A program made the position numbers and the translations under genes. Positions 8,161 through 17,292 of a DNA stretch of 64,000 nt are shown in pieces. Numbering within the stretch: position 1 is the first letter of the stretch; every line of letters starts with the position of its first letter. The notes beneath the pieces are model-generated. The model ran no database searches. It was not told the DNA's origin and saw only the letters and a list, made by a program, of their open reading frames with translations. This stretch comes from Paenibacillus wynnii (GTDB taxonomy: Bacteria; Bacillota; Bacilli; Paenibacillales; Paenibacillaceae): positions 124,001-188,000 of the forward strand of contig NZ_JAUSTK010000002.1 of assembly GCF_030812855.1 (NCBI RefSeq). The letters run 5' to 3'.

Positions 8161-10872
8161 TTATTTAGCTGTTACAGACACACCAGTCTTAATTGGGTTG
8201 CCCTTAGCATCTACACCTACTGTAGTAGAAGCAGTTGTAACAGTTACGCTAGAGATCAGAGCGGAAGAAGTGAATTTGAAATCAGTTACTGCTCCGTCTC
8301 CAATTTTGATATCAGATGCAGCATCAAATGCACCATTATCGTTCAGGTCAACATAAGTTGGTGTTGCCGCAACAGTACCAGATGCATTAGTACCTACTAC
8401 GATGAATGAGGAAAGGTCGATTACCAATTTACCAGCATCTGAACCATTACCTGGATTAACAGCAAGATCAGCAGTATAAGTCAAAGCAGTTCCATTCACT
8501 TTGATTACAAAGTCTTTGTAAGTTGCACCAGTAACAGTTTCACCGAAACCAATAACAAGTTTGTTATCAGTAGTCAATGCAGCAGTTGTCAGCACCGGCT
8601 TAGTATTATCTACAACAGCCAATGTACCTGTGTAAGTGTTAACTGTTGCACCGTTTAAGGACATTACATTAGCAACGGTAAACACTGCATTGTCATCAGA
8701 AGCTGCAACGGACTCAGAAGGAAGAGTAATTGTAGCAGACAGTTGATCTGCAGCCAGGTAAATAGTTGTTCCGGTTGGAAGTGGTTTTCCTGCCAATGTG
8801 TAGTTTGCAAGATCAGTTGCAGAGTTAGCAACAGCGCCTCCCTTAACAGCTACACCAAATGTTACTTTAATTACATTATTAGCAATAGCAGATGGTTTTG
8901 CAGTAGATGGAAGACTGAATGCAGTTGAACCCGCACCAAAGTCAATGTTGTAGTTGAATGCATCTGATTTATTAGCTGTTTCAGCTTGGTCAGATACCAG
9001 GCTAGCGCCGAAGGTGAAAGCAAAGGTTCCTGTTAATGATGTTGGAACAGCCGCGTGATAAGTCACTTTCTTATCACCTGCAACGACAGCATTTGCAGAG
9101 AATCCACCAAGGAACGTCGCAGGGTCTTTAAGAACACCAGTCATATCAACGATAGTTGGAAGTGCAGGAGTTCCTGCAGCCAGACCTTCACTGAAGTTTA
9201 CTACAACGTCTGTTACTTTACCGTCGGAGTTTTTAACTACTTTGAATCCAGTAGCAGCCGGTTTTACAACATCCTTGGACAAGGTTACAGCTACAGAACC
9301 TGCAGCATAAGCATTACCCAATTCATCCTTAACGGATCCAGCAATTACAACAGACAGTGTACGGGAAGCTTTAGTTGCATACAATTCAGGTGTAAGAGTC
9401 AACAAGTAGTTCTTGCTGTCAATTTTGGCATAAGTGTAAGCAACGTTTCCAAGCAACTCATCTTTAACAACATTTTGCGCTGGTGCAAAAGCAGCAGCTA
9501 CAGTAGCAGCATCCATATCTTTGCTGAACGTAACTTTAATTGCTTTGTCACTGTAAGTGCTCAAAGTTGCTGTAGGTGCTACTGTGTCAACAGTAACTGC
9601 AAATGCTTGGGAAGTAGTTACAGTAACATTTCCGCCTTTGTCAGTCAGGTTGATCAAATCAAGTGTATGGTTACCAGTTGCAGTAAGGTTCAAACCAGTA
9701 ATTGTACCAGTTGTTCCATCCCATACGATGCTGTAGTAAGCACCATCAACTTTAGCCAAACCACTTGCTACTGGCTCAGATACAGTTACTGTAAGTTTTG
9801 TTGCAACAGCTGAATTTGTTTTAGCTGATACAGAAGAAATTACAGGTTTTACAGTATCTTCATAAGTCAGAACAGTTGTGAATTTAGCTGTTTTCTTGTC
9901 AGCATTGTCAGCCAATGTGATTGGCTCAACAACAGCAACACCATTAGTTACTTCAACTTCTGAAGCAGCTGCAAATGTCAATGTAGCAGTGTTTCCACTC
10001 AATGAAACGGAAGTAGGATTCTTAGTTCCAATTGCGTAGTTAGTAAGAGTCTTAGCAGCTGTTTCGTCAAGTGCTCTGTTAAATTTAACTTCTACTTGAG
10101 TAGCGTTAACTGGAGTGAAAGAAAGAACCTTAGCAGATGCCAATGTTACTTTAACACTATAGTCGAAGCCATTGTTTTTGAATGCTACAGTTGTTTCAAC
10201 GCCTTCTACCAAAGCAGTAGCTGGAGTTACAGTTGCTGTAGTTTTGTCAGCAAAAGTTACTACTACGCTTGTTGGGCTTGTAGCCTCAGCGGAAGTAACA
10301 ACTGGAGCGGATTTCAGAACATCAACAGCGTAAGCTGCACTTACTACCAAAGCACGGTTAGCGTTACCTTGGAAGTTAGTTGCACTTGGGATCAGACCTT
10401 TGTTGATTACAGCTTGAACATAAGTTTTAGCCCATGCCGATGCTGTGTTGTCGATTGTAGTAGGTGTTTCAAGCTTCAACGCACGAGCCAATACAGTAGC
10501 AACCTCTTGAACAGTTACTTTACCGGATGGATCGAAAGTTGTTGCAGTTCTACCATTCATCAAACCAGCTTTAGTTACAGCTTCAATGTAGCCGCGTGCC
10601 CAGTGGTTTGCATTGTAGTTTTTGTCTTTGTAAGACAGTGTAGTTGTGATTTCGCTAAGGTCAAACAATTTAGCGATGATTTTGGAGAATTCAGCGCGAG
10701 TCAAGTCTTTTTCAAGATGTGCTTGACCGTCTGGGAATCCACTAAGAATACCTTTAGCTGCCAGAGCTGAGAATTGTGCTTCTGGAGTTGTTGCAGTTTC
10801 ACCAAACGCCACAGAGGCAAACATCGAGAATGCCATTGCTGTAGATAATGCTACGGATAAAATTTTCTTCAT
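8161..10872 (-). CDS. Probable S-layer protein with N-terminal SLH domains
   Basis: A 903-residue exported protein. Start chosen at ATG 10872 (MKKILSVALSTAMAFSMF), behind AAGGAGGAG 11 bases upstream; the frame extends 35 codons further up without a better site. Signal peptide about 1-23 (cut near VAFG/ETA). Three SLH domains follow within about 30-200 (DLTRAEFSKIIAKLFDL, VTVQEVATVLARALKL, NRALVVSAAYAVDVLK). The rest is Thr/Val/Ala-rich Ig-like repeats with few charged patches and no Cys that I noticed. Evidence for the S-layer subunit: N-terminal SLH layout, low-complexity beta-rich body, two promoter-like sites, a leader of several hundred bases and a strong terminator. Another abundant SLH protein elsewhere could be the true subunit. 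Confidence 0.85.
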   Translation of the reverse strand: MKKILSVALSTAMAFSMFASVAFGETATTPEAQFSALAAKGILSGFPDGQAHLEKDLTRAEFSKIIAKLFDLSEITTTLSYKDKNYNANHWARGYIEAVTKAGLMNGRTATTFDPSGKVTVQEVATVLARALKLETPTTIDNTASAWAKTYVQAVINKGLIPSATNFQGNANRALVVSAAYAVDVLKSAPVVTSAEATSPTSVVVTFADKTTATVTPATALVEGVETTVAFKNNGFDYSVKVTLASAKVLSFTPVNATQVEVKFNRALDETAAKTLTNYAIGTKNPTSVSLSGNTATLTFAAASEVEVTNGVAVVEPITLADNADKKTAKFTTVLTYEDTVKPVISSVSAKTNSAVATKLTVTVSEPVASGLAKVDGAYYSIVWDGTTGTITGLNLTATGNHTLDLINLTDKGGNVTVTTSQAFAVTVDTVAPTATLSTYSDKAIKVTFSKDMDAATVAAAFAPAQNVVKDELLGNVAYTYAKIDSKNYLLTLTPELYATKASRTLSVVIAGSVKDELGNAYAAGSVAVTLSKDVVKPAATGFKVVKNSDGKVTDVVVNFSEGLAAGTPALPTIVDMTGVLKDPATFLGGFSANAVVAGDKKVTYHAAVPTSLTGTFAFTFGASLVSDQAETANKSDAFNYNIDFGAGSTAFSLPSTAKPSAIANNVIKVTFGVAVKGGAVANSATDLANYTLAGKPLPTGTTIYLAADQLSATITLPSESVAASDDNAVFTVANVMSLNGATVNTYTGTLAVVDNTKPVLTTAALTTDNKLVIGFGETVTGATYKDFVIKVNGTALTYTADLAVNPGNGSDAGKLVIDLSSFIVVGTNASGTVAATPTYVDLNDNGAFDAASDIKIGDGAVTDFKFTSSALISSVTVTTASTTVGVDAKGNPIKTGVSVTAK

Positions 10873-10994
10873 AACCTTTTTTTCTCCTCCTTGGACAATC
10901 ATGAACTTAGTATTTTCTTTAGTTGGGTAGCTCATGTCACTCATTAGCCGATGCACCCCCTTTCCCGAGTTGAGCATATTAAGTATAAATAATG

Positions 10995-11014
10995 TCTGTG
11001 ACGGGTATCACAGA
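10995..11014. repeat. Small inverted repeat in the S-layer gene leader
   Basis: Arms TCTGTGA and TCACAGA, perfect over 7 bp around six bases, lying between the nearer promoter and the start codon. It could be an RNA hairpin in the leader or an operator; sequence alone does not decide. Confidence 0.5.
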
Positions 11015-11069
11015 AACTGGTAAACGAATTCAAGGCATGACAATGCTAGATTCCTAATTCTACCTTAGC

Positions 11070-11098
11070 ATTATACAATGTGCCTTCAGTCACGTAAA
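11070..11098 (-). promoter_or_regulatory. Proximal promoter-like site of the S-layer gene
   Basis: Perfect TATAAT (11070-11075) with a weak -35 TTTACG (11093-11098) 17 bp upstream. Predicted transcript leader about 190 bases. Confidence 0.6.
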
Positions 11099-11290
11099 GC
11101 TAAATCTTCCCAATTGGTTAAATCAGCTGCTCGTTGACTCTACATCTTAAACGCAGATGGTTTCTAAAAGTTGCGCTTATTGCAAAATAAATTTTTCGAA
11201 CTGTTTCTTTCGAGACTCCGTACCACCCCAGAGAAAGACAATTGTGTATGTAATTCAAACTTTTTCTATTAATGGGTGGCTACGGAAATC

Positions 11291-11319
11291 AGTATAGCAT
11301 GACTTATTCAGAGCGTCAC
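11291..11319 (-). promoter_or_regulatory. Distal promoter-like site of the S-layer gene
   Basis: TATACT (11291-11296) and GTGACG (11314-11319) separated by 17 bp. Transcription from here would give a leader of about 410 bases. Two promoters and a long leader are common for S-layer genes. The 10873-11498 gap holds these sites, an inverted repeat, a structured element (11387-11441) and the upstream gene's terminator, with no gene seen. Confidence 0.5.
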
Positions 11320-11386
11320 CATACAATATTTGCTAAGTTAATAACCATGATTTTCTTATTTAATACTCTTCTACACAATAAAATAA

Positions 11387-11441
11387 CCCCACAAAGTGGG
11401 GCCTGGGCTTGAAGCTTACTCAGGTACTTTGCGGGGACCCC
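11387..11441 (-). ncRNA. Structured RNA or tandem terminator candidate with two exclusive folds
   Basis: On the minus strand CCCCGCAAAGT can pair with ACTTTGTGGGG (11 bp, one G-U) around an inner stem CCTG/CAGG plus GCTT/AAGC. Alternatively CCCCAC and GTGGGG form a short hairpin around TTT followed by TTATTTTATT, like a terminator. The two folds compete for GTGGGG. It begins about 15 bp after the terminator of the 113-residue gene. I do not recognise an Rfam family. Confidence 0.45.
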
Positions 11442-11455
11442 GAAAACATATAATT

Positions 11456-11480
11456 AAAAAAAGCGCCGGGATCGGCGCCT
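11456..11480 (-). terminator. Terminator of the 113-residue gene
   Basis: Minus strand GGCGCC GATCC CGGCGC type hairpin followed by seven Ts, starting about 20 bp after the stop at 11499. Confidence 0.8.
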
Positions 11481-11498
11481 TCCTCTATAACATATATA

Positions 11499-11840
11499 CT
11501 AACGAATCTTCATAGACAGCAGGATTAGCTCCTGACGCTTCTCTGGGCTTGAATTCACATTGTTGTATAGAGCATCTATAGCCTCACGGTTGTCACGGTA
11601 GCTCTTCTCATGCTTAATAGTGGAGTGAGACCAATCTATTAATGCATTCTCGGCAACAATAAGCTCATTATATGCATCATGAAAGCCGGTAGCTTGTACA
11701 AGGCCTTCCATGACCTCCTGCGTAATTTCCTGGAGTGCACGCTTGGTGGTAATATCTTTCTCAAGCTCTTTAGCTCTATTCTCAAACTTATTCTTTGCTC
11801 GCATGTAGTCTAGTTGTGCTTTGGCTAAAATCGGTTTCAT
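11499..11840 (-). CDS. Hypothetical charged helical protein
   Basis: A 113-residue protein I do not recognise. It has no signal peptide or membrane segment. Composition and spacing of hydrophobic residues (LAKAQLDYMRAKNKFENRAKELEKDI, in two parts) suggest a mostly helical, coiled-coil-prone cytoplasmic protein. AAAGGTG lies eight bases upstream of the ATG and a clear terminator follows, so it is a genuine single-gene unit between two SLH genes transcribed the same way. Whether it is linked in function to the surface proteins is unknown. Confidence 0.8.
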   Translation of the reverse strand: MKPILAKAQLDYMRAKNKFENRAKELEKDITTKRALQEITQEVMEGLVQATGFHDAYNELIVAENALIDWSHSTIKHEKSYRDNREAIDALYNNVNSSPEKRQELILLSMKIR

Positions 11841-11941
11841 CGATGGCTTTCACCTTTCAGAACATATTATTGTCTACGTTATTGTACCGTATCCCGGAAC
11901 AGATTACAAAGTTTAATGTCTATACTAAGACATTATATTAC

Positions 11942-11978
11942 AAAAATGCCGGTCTACGAAGGGTTCTCGCAGACCGGC
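11942..11978 (-). terminator. Terminator of the 1298-residue SLH protein
   Basis: Arms GCCGGTCT and AGACCGGC, extended by CGA/TCG after one mismatch, followed on the minus strand by ATTTTTG. It begins 17 bp after the stop. Confidence 0.8.
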
Positions 11979-11994
11979 TGTTTATGTGATCCCG

Positions 11995-14900
11995 TTAGTT
12001 AAAGTTCTTAGGGAAGATCGCTGTACTCTTTTGTAGGAGTGCTACAGCAATTTTACCAGCTTCTGCTCTAGTCAGTTTGCCCTTTGGATTGAAGTTATAT
12101 ACAGGCTTTTTCTGTCCAGTAACCGTTATCGGGCTACCTTCCATTATCTTAGCTCTGGATACAGCTTCGATTGAAGGAAGTGAGTAGAATTCCATACTTC
12201 CCGTATCCACGAAGGATTTACTTAGGCTTGTTAATAGCTTGTCATTATTTAAAGACATCTTCAACTTCAAGGCCCGGGCAATCATAACTGCAGCTTGTTC
12301 ACGGGTCAGCGGTATTGTTGCACCGAAGAACCCGTCACTAAGTCCAGTTACAATACCGGCTCTTGCAGCAGTCTCGATATGCTCGAAATCCCAGGTTGCT
12401 GCACTGGATTCCGGAACGATATCGAAGAAGGTCTGCTGGCTTTCATTGTAGTCAAGCGGGATATTAAGACCTTTGACTAACAATGTAGCGAACTCTCCAC
12501 GGGTAGTTGTATCATCCGCACCGAACTGATCCGCACGAAGGTTCTCCATAATTCCTTTGGAATACAAACCATTTAACAAATTTCTTGCCCAAGGATGATT
12601 GGTGATATCGTTATATCCACGGCGGAGTTTCATGACCGTGTAATACCCGAACTCATCAAATGGAACGGTAACCGTGTGCGTCTTCGTATCTACCTCACCG
12701 CCAACGTTTATCCATTTCCCTGTGTCCGAATAACGGAATACTGTAATGGTTGAACCTACTTCATCTACGATATTAGAACTGAACGAAAGGGTTAAATTGC
12801 CACGCTGGGAAGGTACAATTTTACGTTCATAATCATATCGAGTGTAGTAACCTTCTGTTGAATAGGGAGCAATTCCGTTGGTTCCGGCAATGTAGCCGGT
12901 CGATCCCTTGGTTCCCTTCTCGCCTAAGCCACCGCTAATCCAGTAGATATCCGATACTCGAGAGAAATTAATCGTTGTAGCATTGGAAGTGAAGTACTGG
13001 GAAAGCTCATCTGGAATTTCGATACCGGTCGCACCCATTGGTGTTCTCGCATCCTTATCCACATTGATTGTATTCCCATAATCATTCTTCCGTTCCACTA
13101 CACCATCAATCGGATCCGCTATACCGAAGAGAAGTTTCGTATCCGGATAGTATTTGGAAGCACCGGAATTAGTATAACCTTGCATTAATGTTCCTTTTGG
13201 AAAGCTGAGTTCCAGCCCCTTGTTAAATACACTGTACTTGGAAGCTACCTTCTCGGCCATATACTGTGTATCCACTTGAACAGCACTTGCATAATACACA
13301 TTTACAGTGGTATTTAGCGTAGTATCGGCACGAATAATTTGAATTTTGATCGTTGTACTCTTGTCAGGCTTCAACCCTACATAATCATAAACAAATCTGT
13401 TGGGTATATCCAAACGCTCCGTGGCCTCGAACTTATCTATGATTACTTTCTTGGCACCTTCAGCTTCAATATCAAAGCGCACAAAGTTTTTGTTAACTAC
13501 AATCTGATCACCAACCGTAGCGGCTGGGGACAGAATACGGTATGGAGTCACTTCGCGCTGCACTTCAATACGCTGAGTAGTACGCGCTCCAGTACTATTA
13601 ATTAACTCCAAATTATATACATGACTGCCTGGTGCATCGAACTTGAATCCACTAATCCGCAGGATGAAGTCCTTGCTTTGACCCGCATAGTCAAAGGTAT
13701 AGGTTTTACCGTTGTACACGAATTCTTTATTCTTCACCAGAATATTGTCAGTTGTACTCATTAATCCTTCACGATCTGCCCCTGAAGTCGAAAATAGAAG
13801 CTGGGATCCCTCATATAAGTTCAATGTGGATGCACCACCACCTCTTAACACGAGGTCGTAATCCTGTTGGTTCGTTACATATTTCTCATTCTTGTAAACG
13901 TAATCGCTAGTCAGATTAAGAATTTTGCCGAGCGTATCCGCCGAGTAGGTTGTTATATCCTTATCCGGGAACGAAGTACCACCCTTGAGAACGGGATGGA
14001 AGGTCTTCAGCGTGGATCCGTTGGTATCAATGATATAAATCCGTATTTCCTTACGAACCTCTCGCTTGTTACCCAGACCGTCCATAGAAACACCTGTCAG
14101 TACGATGATATTCTCTCCGTATACAAGTGGACCGGAACGCGTAATACTTAACGGTACAGTGAATTTTCTATCTGCATCTAGAGTTAGCATCATCGTGGAA
14201 GGATCCGAAATACCATTAACAAACAATTGTTGACTAGCCAAATTCTCAAACCCAATATATTGACCAGAAATCTTCAGCGTCTGAGTGGTCTCGGAGCTGA
14301 ATGAGTAGGTCTGTCCATCGTACAGACTGTCTACATAGATATAATTCTTAGAGATATAAGCGATATTAACATCCTTAGTGGAAACAGAACCGATAAATTG
14401 AAACCGCACTAACTGTTGCCCACTAGAAAATCCAGTGATCTTATACACTTGTTCATTGGCAGCTAAGCTGGGATCAGCTGGCGTCGTAATCACTTTGGAC
14501 ATGGTTATTGCCTTTGGACTCATAGGCAGGTAAGAAGCCGTAAGATCAGCAGCACTTAGATCGCGATTACCCTTAACCAAAATGTAGAAATCAGCACTAT
14601 CGATTTGCGCCTTGTCGAGTGGCAGCCTTGAAACTCCAGACACACTGCCTGTTCCAGTATAACCTTTTAGATAATAAAGATTTGATATTACTGTTTCATT
14701 CTTCATATATTTGTAAAAGGTCGTTTTTGAAGTCTGGAAGTCGATGTAGCTTACTCCTAGCGATACTTTATTGACAGTAGAGATGGTTAAAGGACTTGTA
14801 GTGATAAAGGATACCAATCGGTAGGTCGGCGTTACTCCATCCGAACCCGGAATAATTACTTCATCCTTATAGTCTCCCAGGGGACTAGTCACTGCATTCG

Positions 14901-15891
14901 TATTCGGATCTATACTAAAAGATTTTAGAATTTTAAAGCTCACGGGAAGTTCATTTACGGTTATCGATGCATTGGACTCAAAAGAATTGCTATCATAGGG
15001 CACCAGGATCTGCCCCATCATATAAGCTGGTGTAGTGTTGTCTTGAGTAAGGGTTGGGGCATTTCCCATCATATTATAGCCCTCGGTCCCTTGAACAAGG
15101 TTTATATCTATAAACGGTTGCTTCGTATTGAAGTAATATAAGGAGCGCTTAATGGTAATGGAATCGGAGGCGTTCTTCACAACGATCTCCAGATTATTAA
15201 TCCCGGAGGTCAACGTAAGCCCCGGTGTAAAGAACGTCCCATCTTCGAGAAGTGTGGTCTGGAGCGCCGTACCACCATTTAAGGAGACGGTAACTCTCGT
15301 AGCGTTCGCAACTGTACCTTTGATGGTTATGGATGCGTTGGGAACAACAATTTGCGTTCCTTCATTTAGATTAATAGGTGCAGGTCCTCCGCCAATAACC
15401 TGTAAAGATTGAATAAAGGGAATCTGGTCATACAGGACATAAAAGGACTCCGAACGTTCCAATAAACCCTGCATCCCTGAGAAAGTGATCTTGTTGTACC
15501 CTGAGAACAAGCTTAGTCCACTTGTTGTAAAGCGATTTCCCAGACTGTTGGAATCCACATTCACTGCCCCCATAATAACGTGAGTAGGGTCAGTTACCCA
15601 TTTGGTGCCGCTTTGGCTCAGCTGTTCCACGGTCACTTTCATCGTAGATGAAGTTACTTGTGAGAACGTTCCTGTGATGGTCAAAATACTGTTGTTGGTT
15701 TTATATACGTTACTTCGGGAAATAGAGTTCTGATCAAGTGCGATGGTATTCCGAAGTTCATTGTCGTCCGGGCTGAAATATTGTGTAGATGTAACTGCGG
15801 CCGAAACGGGCTTGGCCCAACCCGCTGGAATAAGCGAGACGACCATAGCTGCCAACAGCAGCCACAAGAAAGGTCTCTTGATGCGTTGCAT
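11995..15891 (-). CDS. Large SLH-domain surface protein with Ig-like repeats
   Basis: A 1298-residue exported protein. Signal peptide about 1-32 (MQRIKRPFLWLLLAAMVVSL then ending near VSAA). Long beta-rich body with repeated phrases such as ITGTFSQVTSSTMKVTVEQL and IKGTVANATRVTVSLNGG, resembling bacterial Ig-like domains. A segment near 1000-1095 reads like a ZU5-type or post-repeat module (VDEVGSTITVFRYSDTGKWINVGG). Three C-terminal SLH domains (about 1105-1295) carry TTRGEFATLLVKGLNI, LTREQAAVMIARALKL and LTRAEAGKIAVALLQK. AAAGGAGAG precedes the ATG. Likely non-covalently held to the cell wall. No catalytic site seen; function unknown. Confidence 0.88.
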   Translation of the reverse strand: MQRIKRPFLWLLLAAMVVSLIPAGWAKPVSAAVTSTQYFSPDDNELRNTIALDQNSISRSNVYKTNNSILTITGTFSQVTSSTMKVTVEQLSQSGTKWVTDPTHVIMGAVNVDSNSLGNRFTTSGLSLFSGYNKITFSGMQGLLERSESFYVLYDQIPFIQSLQVIGGGPAPINLNEGTQIVVPNASITIKGTVANATRVTVSLNGGTALQTTLLEDGTFFTPGLTLTSGINNLEIVVKNASDSITIKRSLYYFNTKQPFIDINLVQGTEGYNMMGNAPTLTQDNTTPAYMMGQILVPYDSNSFESNASITVNELPVSFKILKSFSIDPNTNAVTSPLGDYKDEVIIPGSDGVTPTYRLVSFITTSPLTISTVNKVSLGVSYIDFQTSKTTFYKYMKNETVISNLYYLKGYTGTGSVSGVSRLPLDKAQIDSADFYILVKGNRDLSAADLTASYLPMSPKAITMSKVITTPADPSLAANEQVYKITGFSSGQQLVRFQFIGSVSTKDVNIAYISKNYIYVDSLYDGQTYSFSSETTQTLKISGQYIGFENLASQQLFVNGISDPSTMMLTLDADRKFTVPLSITRSGPLVYGENIIVLTGVSMDGLGNKREVRKEIRIYIIDTNGSTLKTFHPVLKGGTSFPDKDITTYSADTLGKILNLTSDYVYKNEKYVTNQQDYDLVLRGGGASTLNLYEGSQLLFSTSGADREGLMSTTDNILVKNKEFVYNGKTYTFDYAGQSKDFILRISGFKFDAPGSHVYNLELINSTGARTTQRIEVQREVTPYRILSPAATVGDQIVVNKNFVRFDIEAEGAKKVIIDKFEATERLDIPNRFVYDYVGLKPDKSTTIKIQIIRADTTLNTTVNVYYASAVQVDTQYMAEKVASKYSVFNKGLELSFPKGTLMQGYTNSGASKYYPDTKLLFGIADPIDGVVERKNDYGNTINVDKDARTPMGATGIEIPDELSQYFTSNATTINFSRVSDIYWISGGLGEKGTKGSTGYIAGTNGIAPYSTEGYYTRYDYERKIVPSQRGNLTLSFSSNIVDEVGSTITVFRYSDTGKWINVGGEVDTKTHTVTVPFDEFGYYTVMKLRRGYNDITNHPWARNLLNGLYSKGIMENLRADQFGADDTTTRGEFATLLVKGLNIPLDYNESQQTFFDIVPESSAATWDFEHIETAARAGIVTGLSDGFFGATIPLTREQAAVMIARALKLKMSLNNDKLLTSLSKSFVDTGSMEFYSLPSIEAVSRAKIMEGSPITVTGQKKPVYNFNPKGKLTRAEAGKIAVALLQKSTAIFPKNFN

Positions 15892-15980
15892 GTGTATATC
15901 TCTCCTTTAGATTCATATTCTTGTTACCCTCATAGTTTTCTATCGGTTACCGGAACCCTTATATTTAGGAATAAAAACAA

Positions 15981-16009
15981 AAAACTCATCCCAATATGGG
16001 ATGAGTTTT
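15981..16009 (-). terminator. Terminator of tagO
   Basis: Perfect 12-bp arms AAAACTCATCCC / GGGATGAGTTTT around AATAT, with further Ts on the minus strand. It starts 40 bp after the tagO stop. Confidence 0.85.
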
Positions 16010-16048
16010 GTTATTTAAGGAATATATTACAAGAATGATACCTTGGGA

Positions 16049-17176
16049 TTATGATTTGGAGCTCCTTTCCGGATCAAGCTTCACACGTAATCTTAAAATA
16101 AAGTCAATGACAGGACGTTTGGTCTTGCCAATGAGCCCAGTGATCTCTGCTCCGATCTGTAGGAAGAAGAGCATCACACAGATGACTACGAAAGTAACCC
16201 AGTTCGCTTCTTTCAATGCAGCTGAAGATTGGATAATAGCTAGTATGCCAAAGAAAGAGGCTATACCGTATATAATGAGTACGGTCTGACGATGACTAAA
16301 GCCAAGCTCGCGTAAGCAATGATGCAGATGACCTTTGTCAGGTGCAAAAATCGGCTTCTTCTGCAGCTTGCGGCGAACAATCGCAAAGAAGGTATCCGAC
16401 AGCGGAACCCCAATAATCAATAAAGGTGTAATAAAGGATACCACGGCAATTTGTTTGAACCCTAGCAGTGCCAGCAGAGCTAAGCAAAATCCAAGGAACA
16501 ACGAACCGGTATCACCCATAAAGATCTTCGCAGGATGAAAGTTAAAGAACAGGAATCCTACGATACTACCGAGCAGCAGCAGACACAGCAACGCAACCAT
16601 TACGTTGCCCATCAACAAAGCCATGACAGCGATTGTAGCGATGGCAATCCCCGATACCCCTGCAGCTAGTCCATCCAAACCGTCAATCAAATTCACGGCA
16701 TTGGTTACTCCGACAATCCAGAAGATTGTGAGTGGAATGGATATCCAGCTTTCCAGTGATGAATACGTATTGTTAAAAGGAATATTTACAAAGTCAACAG
16801 TAATACCAAAACCGAACACGACGATACATGCTGCGGCAATTTGGCCCAGCAGCTTCACCTTGGCTGACAGTTCAAAACGATCATCAAGACCACCAATTAG
16901 AACAATCAGTCCGCCGCCACATAGTAGCGCTTTGATGAAGTTGGCCTCACGCGGAGTAAAATCATAAGGAATAATCGGCAATACGGCAAGCAGGCCTAAC
17001 ACAAACGCCAGAAAAATACCTAGTCCGCCAAGGCGGGGCATAATCTTCGTATGCACTTTACGGGCATTAGGCACATCCGTGGCACCAATCTTAATGGCGA
17101 ACTTCTTCACCAACGGTGTCAAGCACAGCGCGAGGCCCATACACACGATAAATCCGGCGATGTATATAATTAACAT
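16049..17176 (-). CDS. tagO: Undecaprenyl-phosphate N-acetylglucosaminyl 1-phosphate transferase (TagO/WecA family)
   Basis: Starts wall glycopolymer synthesis by moving GlcNAc-1-phosphate from UDP-GlcNAc to undecaprenyl phosphate in the membrane. The 375-residue protein has about ten or eleven membrane segments. The MraY/WecA motifs are all present: GGLDD (95-99), NAVNLIDGLDGLAAG (159-173), FMGDTGS (219-225) and HLHH (283-286). A GGGGGT site lies upstream of the ATG. It is downstream of tagA and csaB, and points to secondary cell wall polymer rather than peptidoglycan synthesis, since mraY normally sits in the dcw cluster. A terminator follows. Confidence 0.93.
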   Translation of the reverse strand: MLIIYIAGFIVCMGLALCLTPLVKKFAIKIGATDVPNARKVHTKIMPRLGGLGIFLAFVLGLLAVLPIIPYDFTPREANFIKALLCGGGLIVLIGGLDDRFELSAKVKLLGQIAAACIVVFGFGITVDFVNIPFNNTYSSLESWISIPLTIFWIVGVTNAVNLIDGLDGLAAGVSGIAIATIAVMALLMGNVMVALLCLLLLGSIVGFLFFNFHPAKIFMGDTGSLFLGFCLALLALLGFKQIAVVSFITPLLIIGVPLSDTFFAIVRRKLQKKPIFAPDKGHLHHCLRELGFSHRQTVLIIYGIASFFGILAIIQSSAALKEANWVTFVVICVMLFFLQIGAEITGLIGKTKRPVIDFILRLRVKLDPERSSKS

Positions 17177-17292
17177 TTGATCAGTCGACCCCCATTTCTC
17201 TACCGCATTGAATTATACGCTGTTACGAAAACAAATTCCAATTCTGAAATTGGGCTATTTATTTCATATTTACGGGGAATATCGTCATATAC

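Noticed and set aside
9055..10770. Long plus-strand frames (252 and 224 residues) opposite the probable S-layer gene
   Set aside because: They are antisense to a well-supported gene, Cys/Ser-rich from biased codon use on the other strand, and lack ribosome sites.
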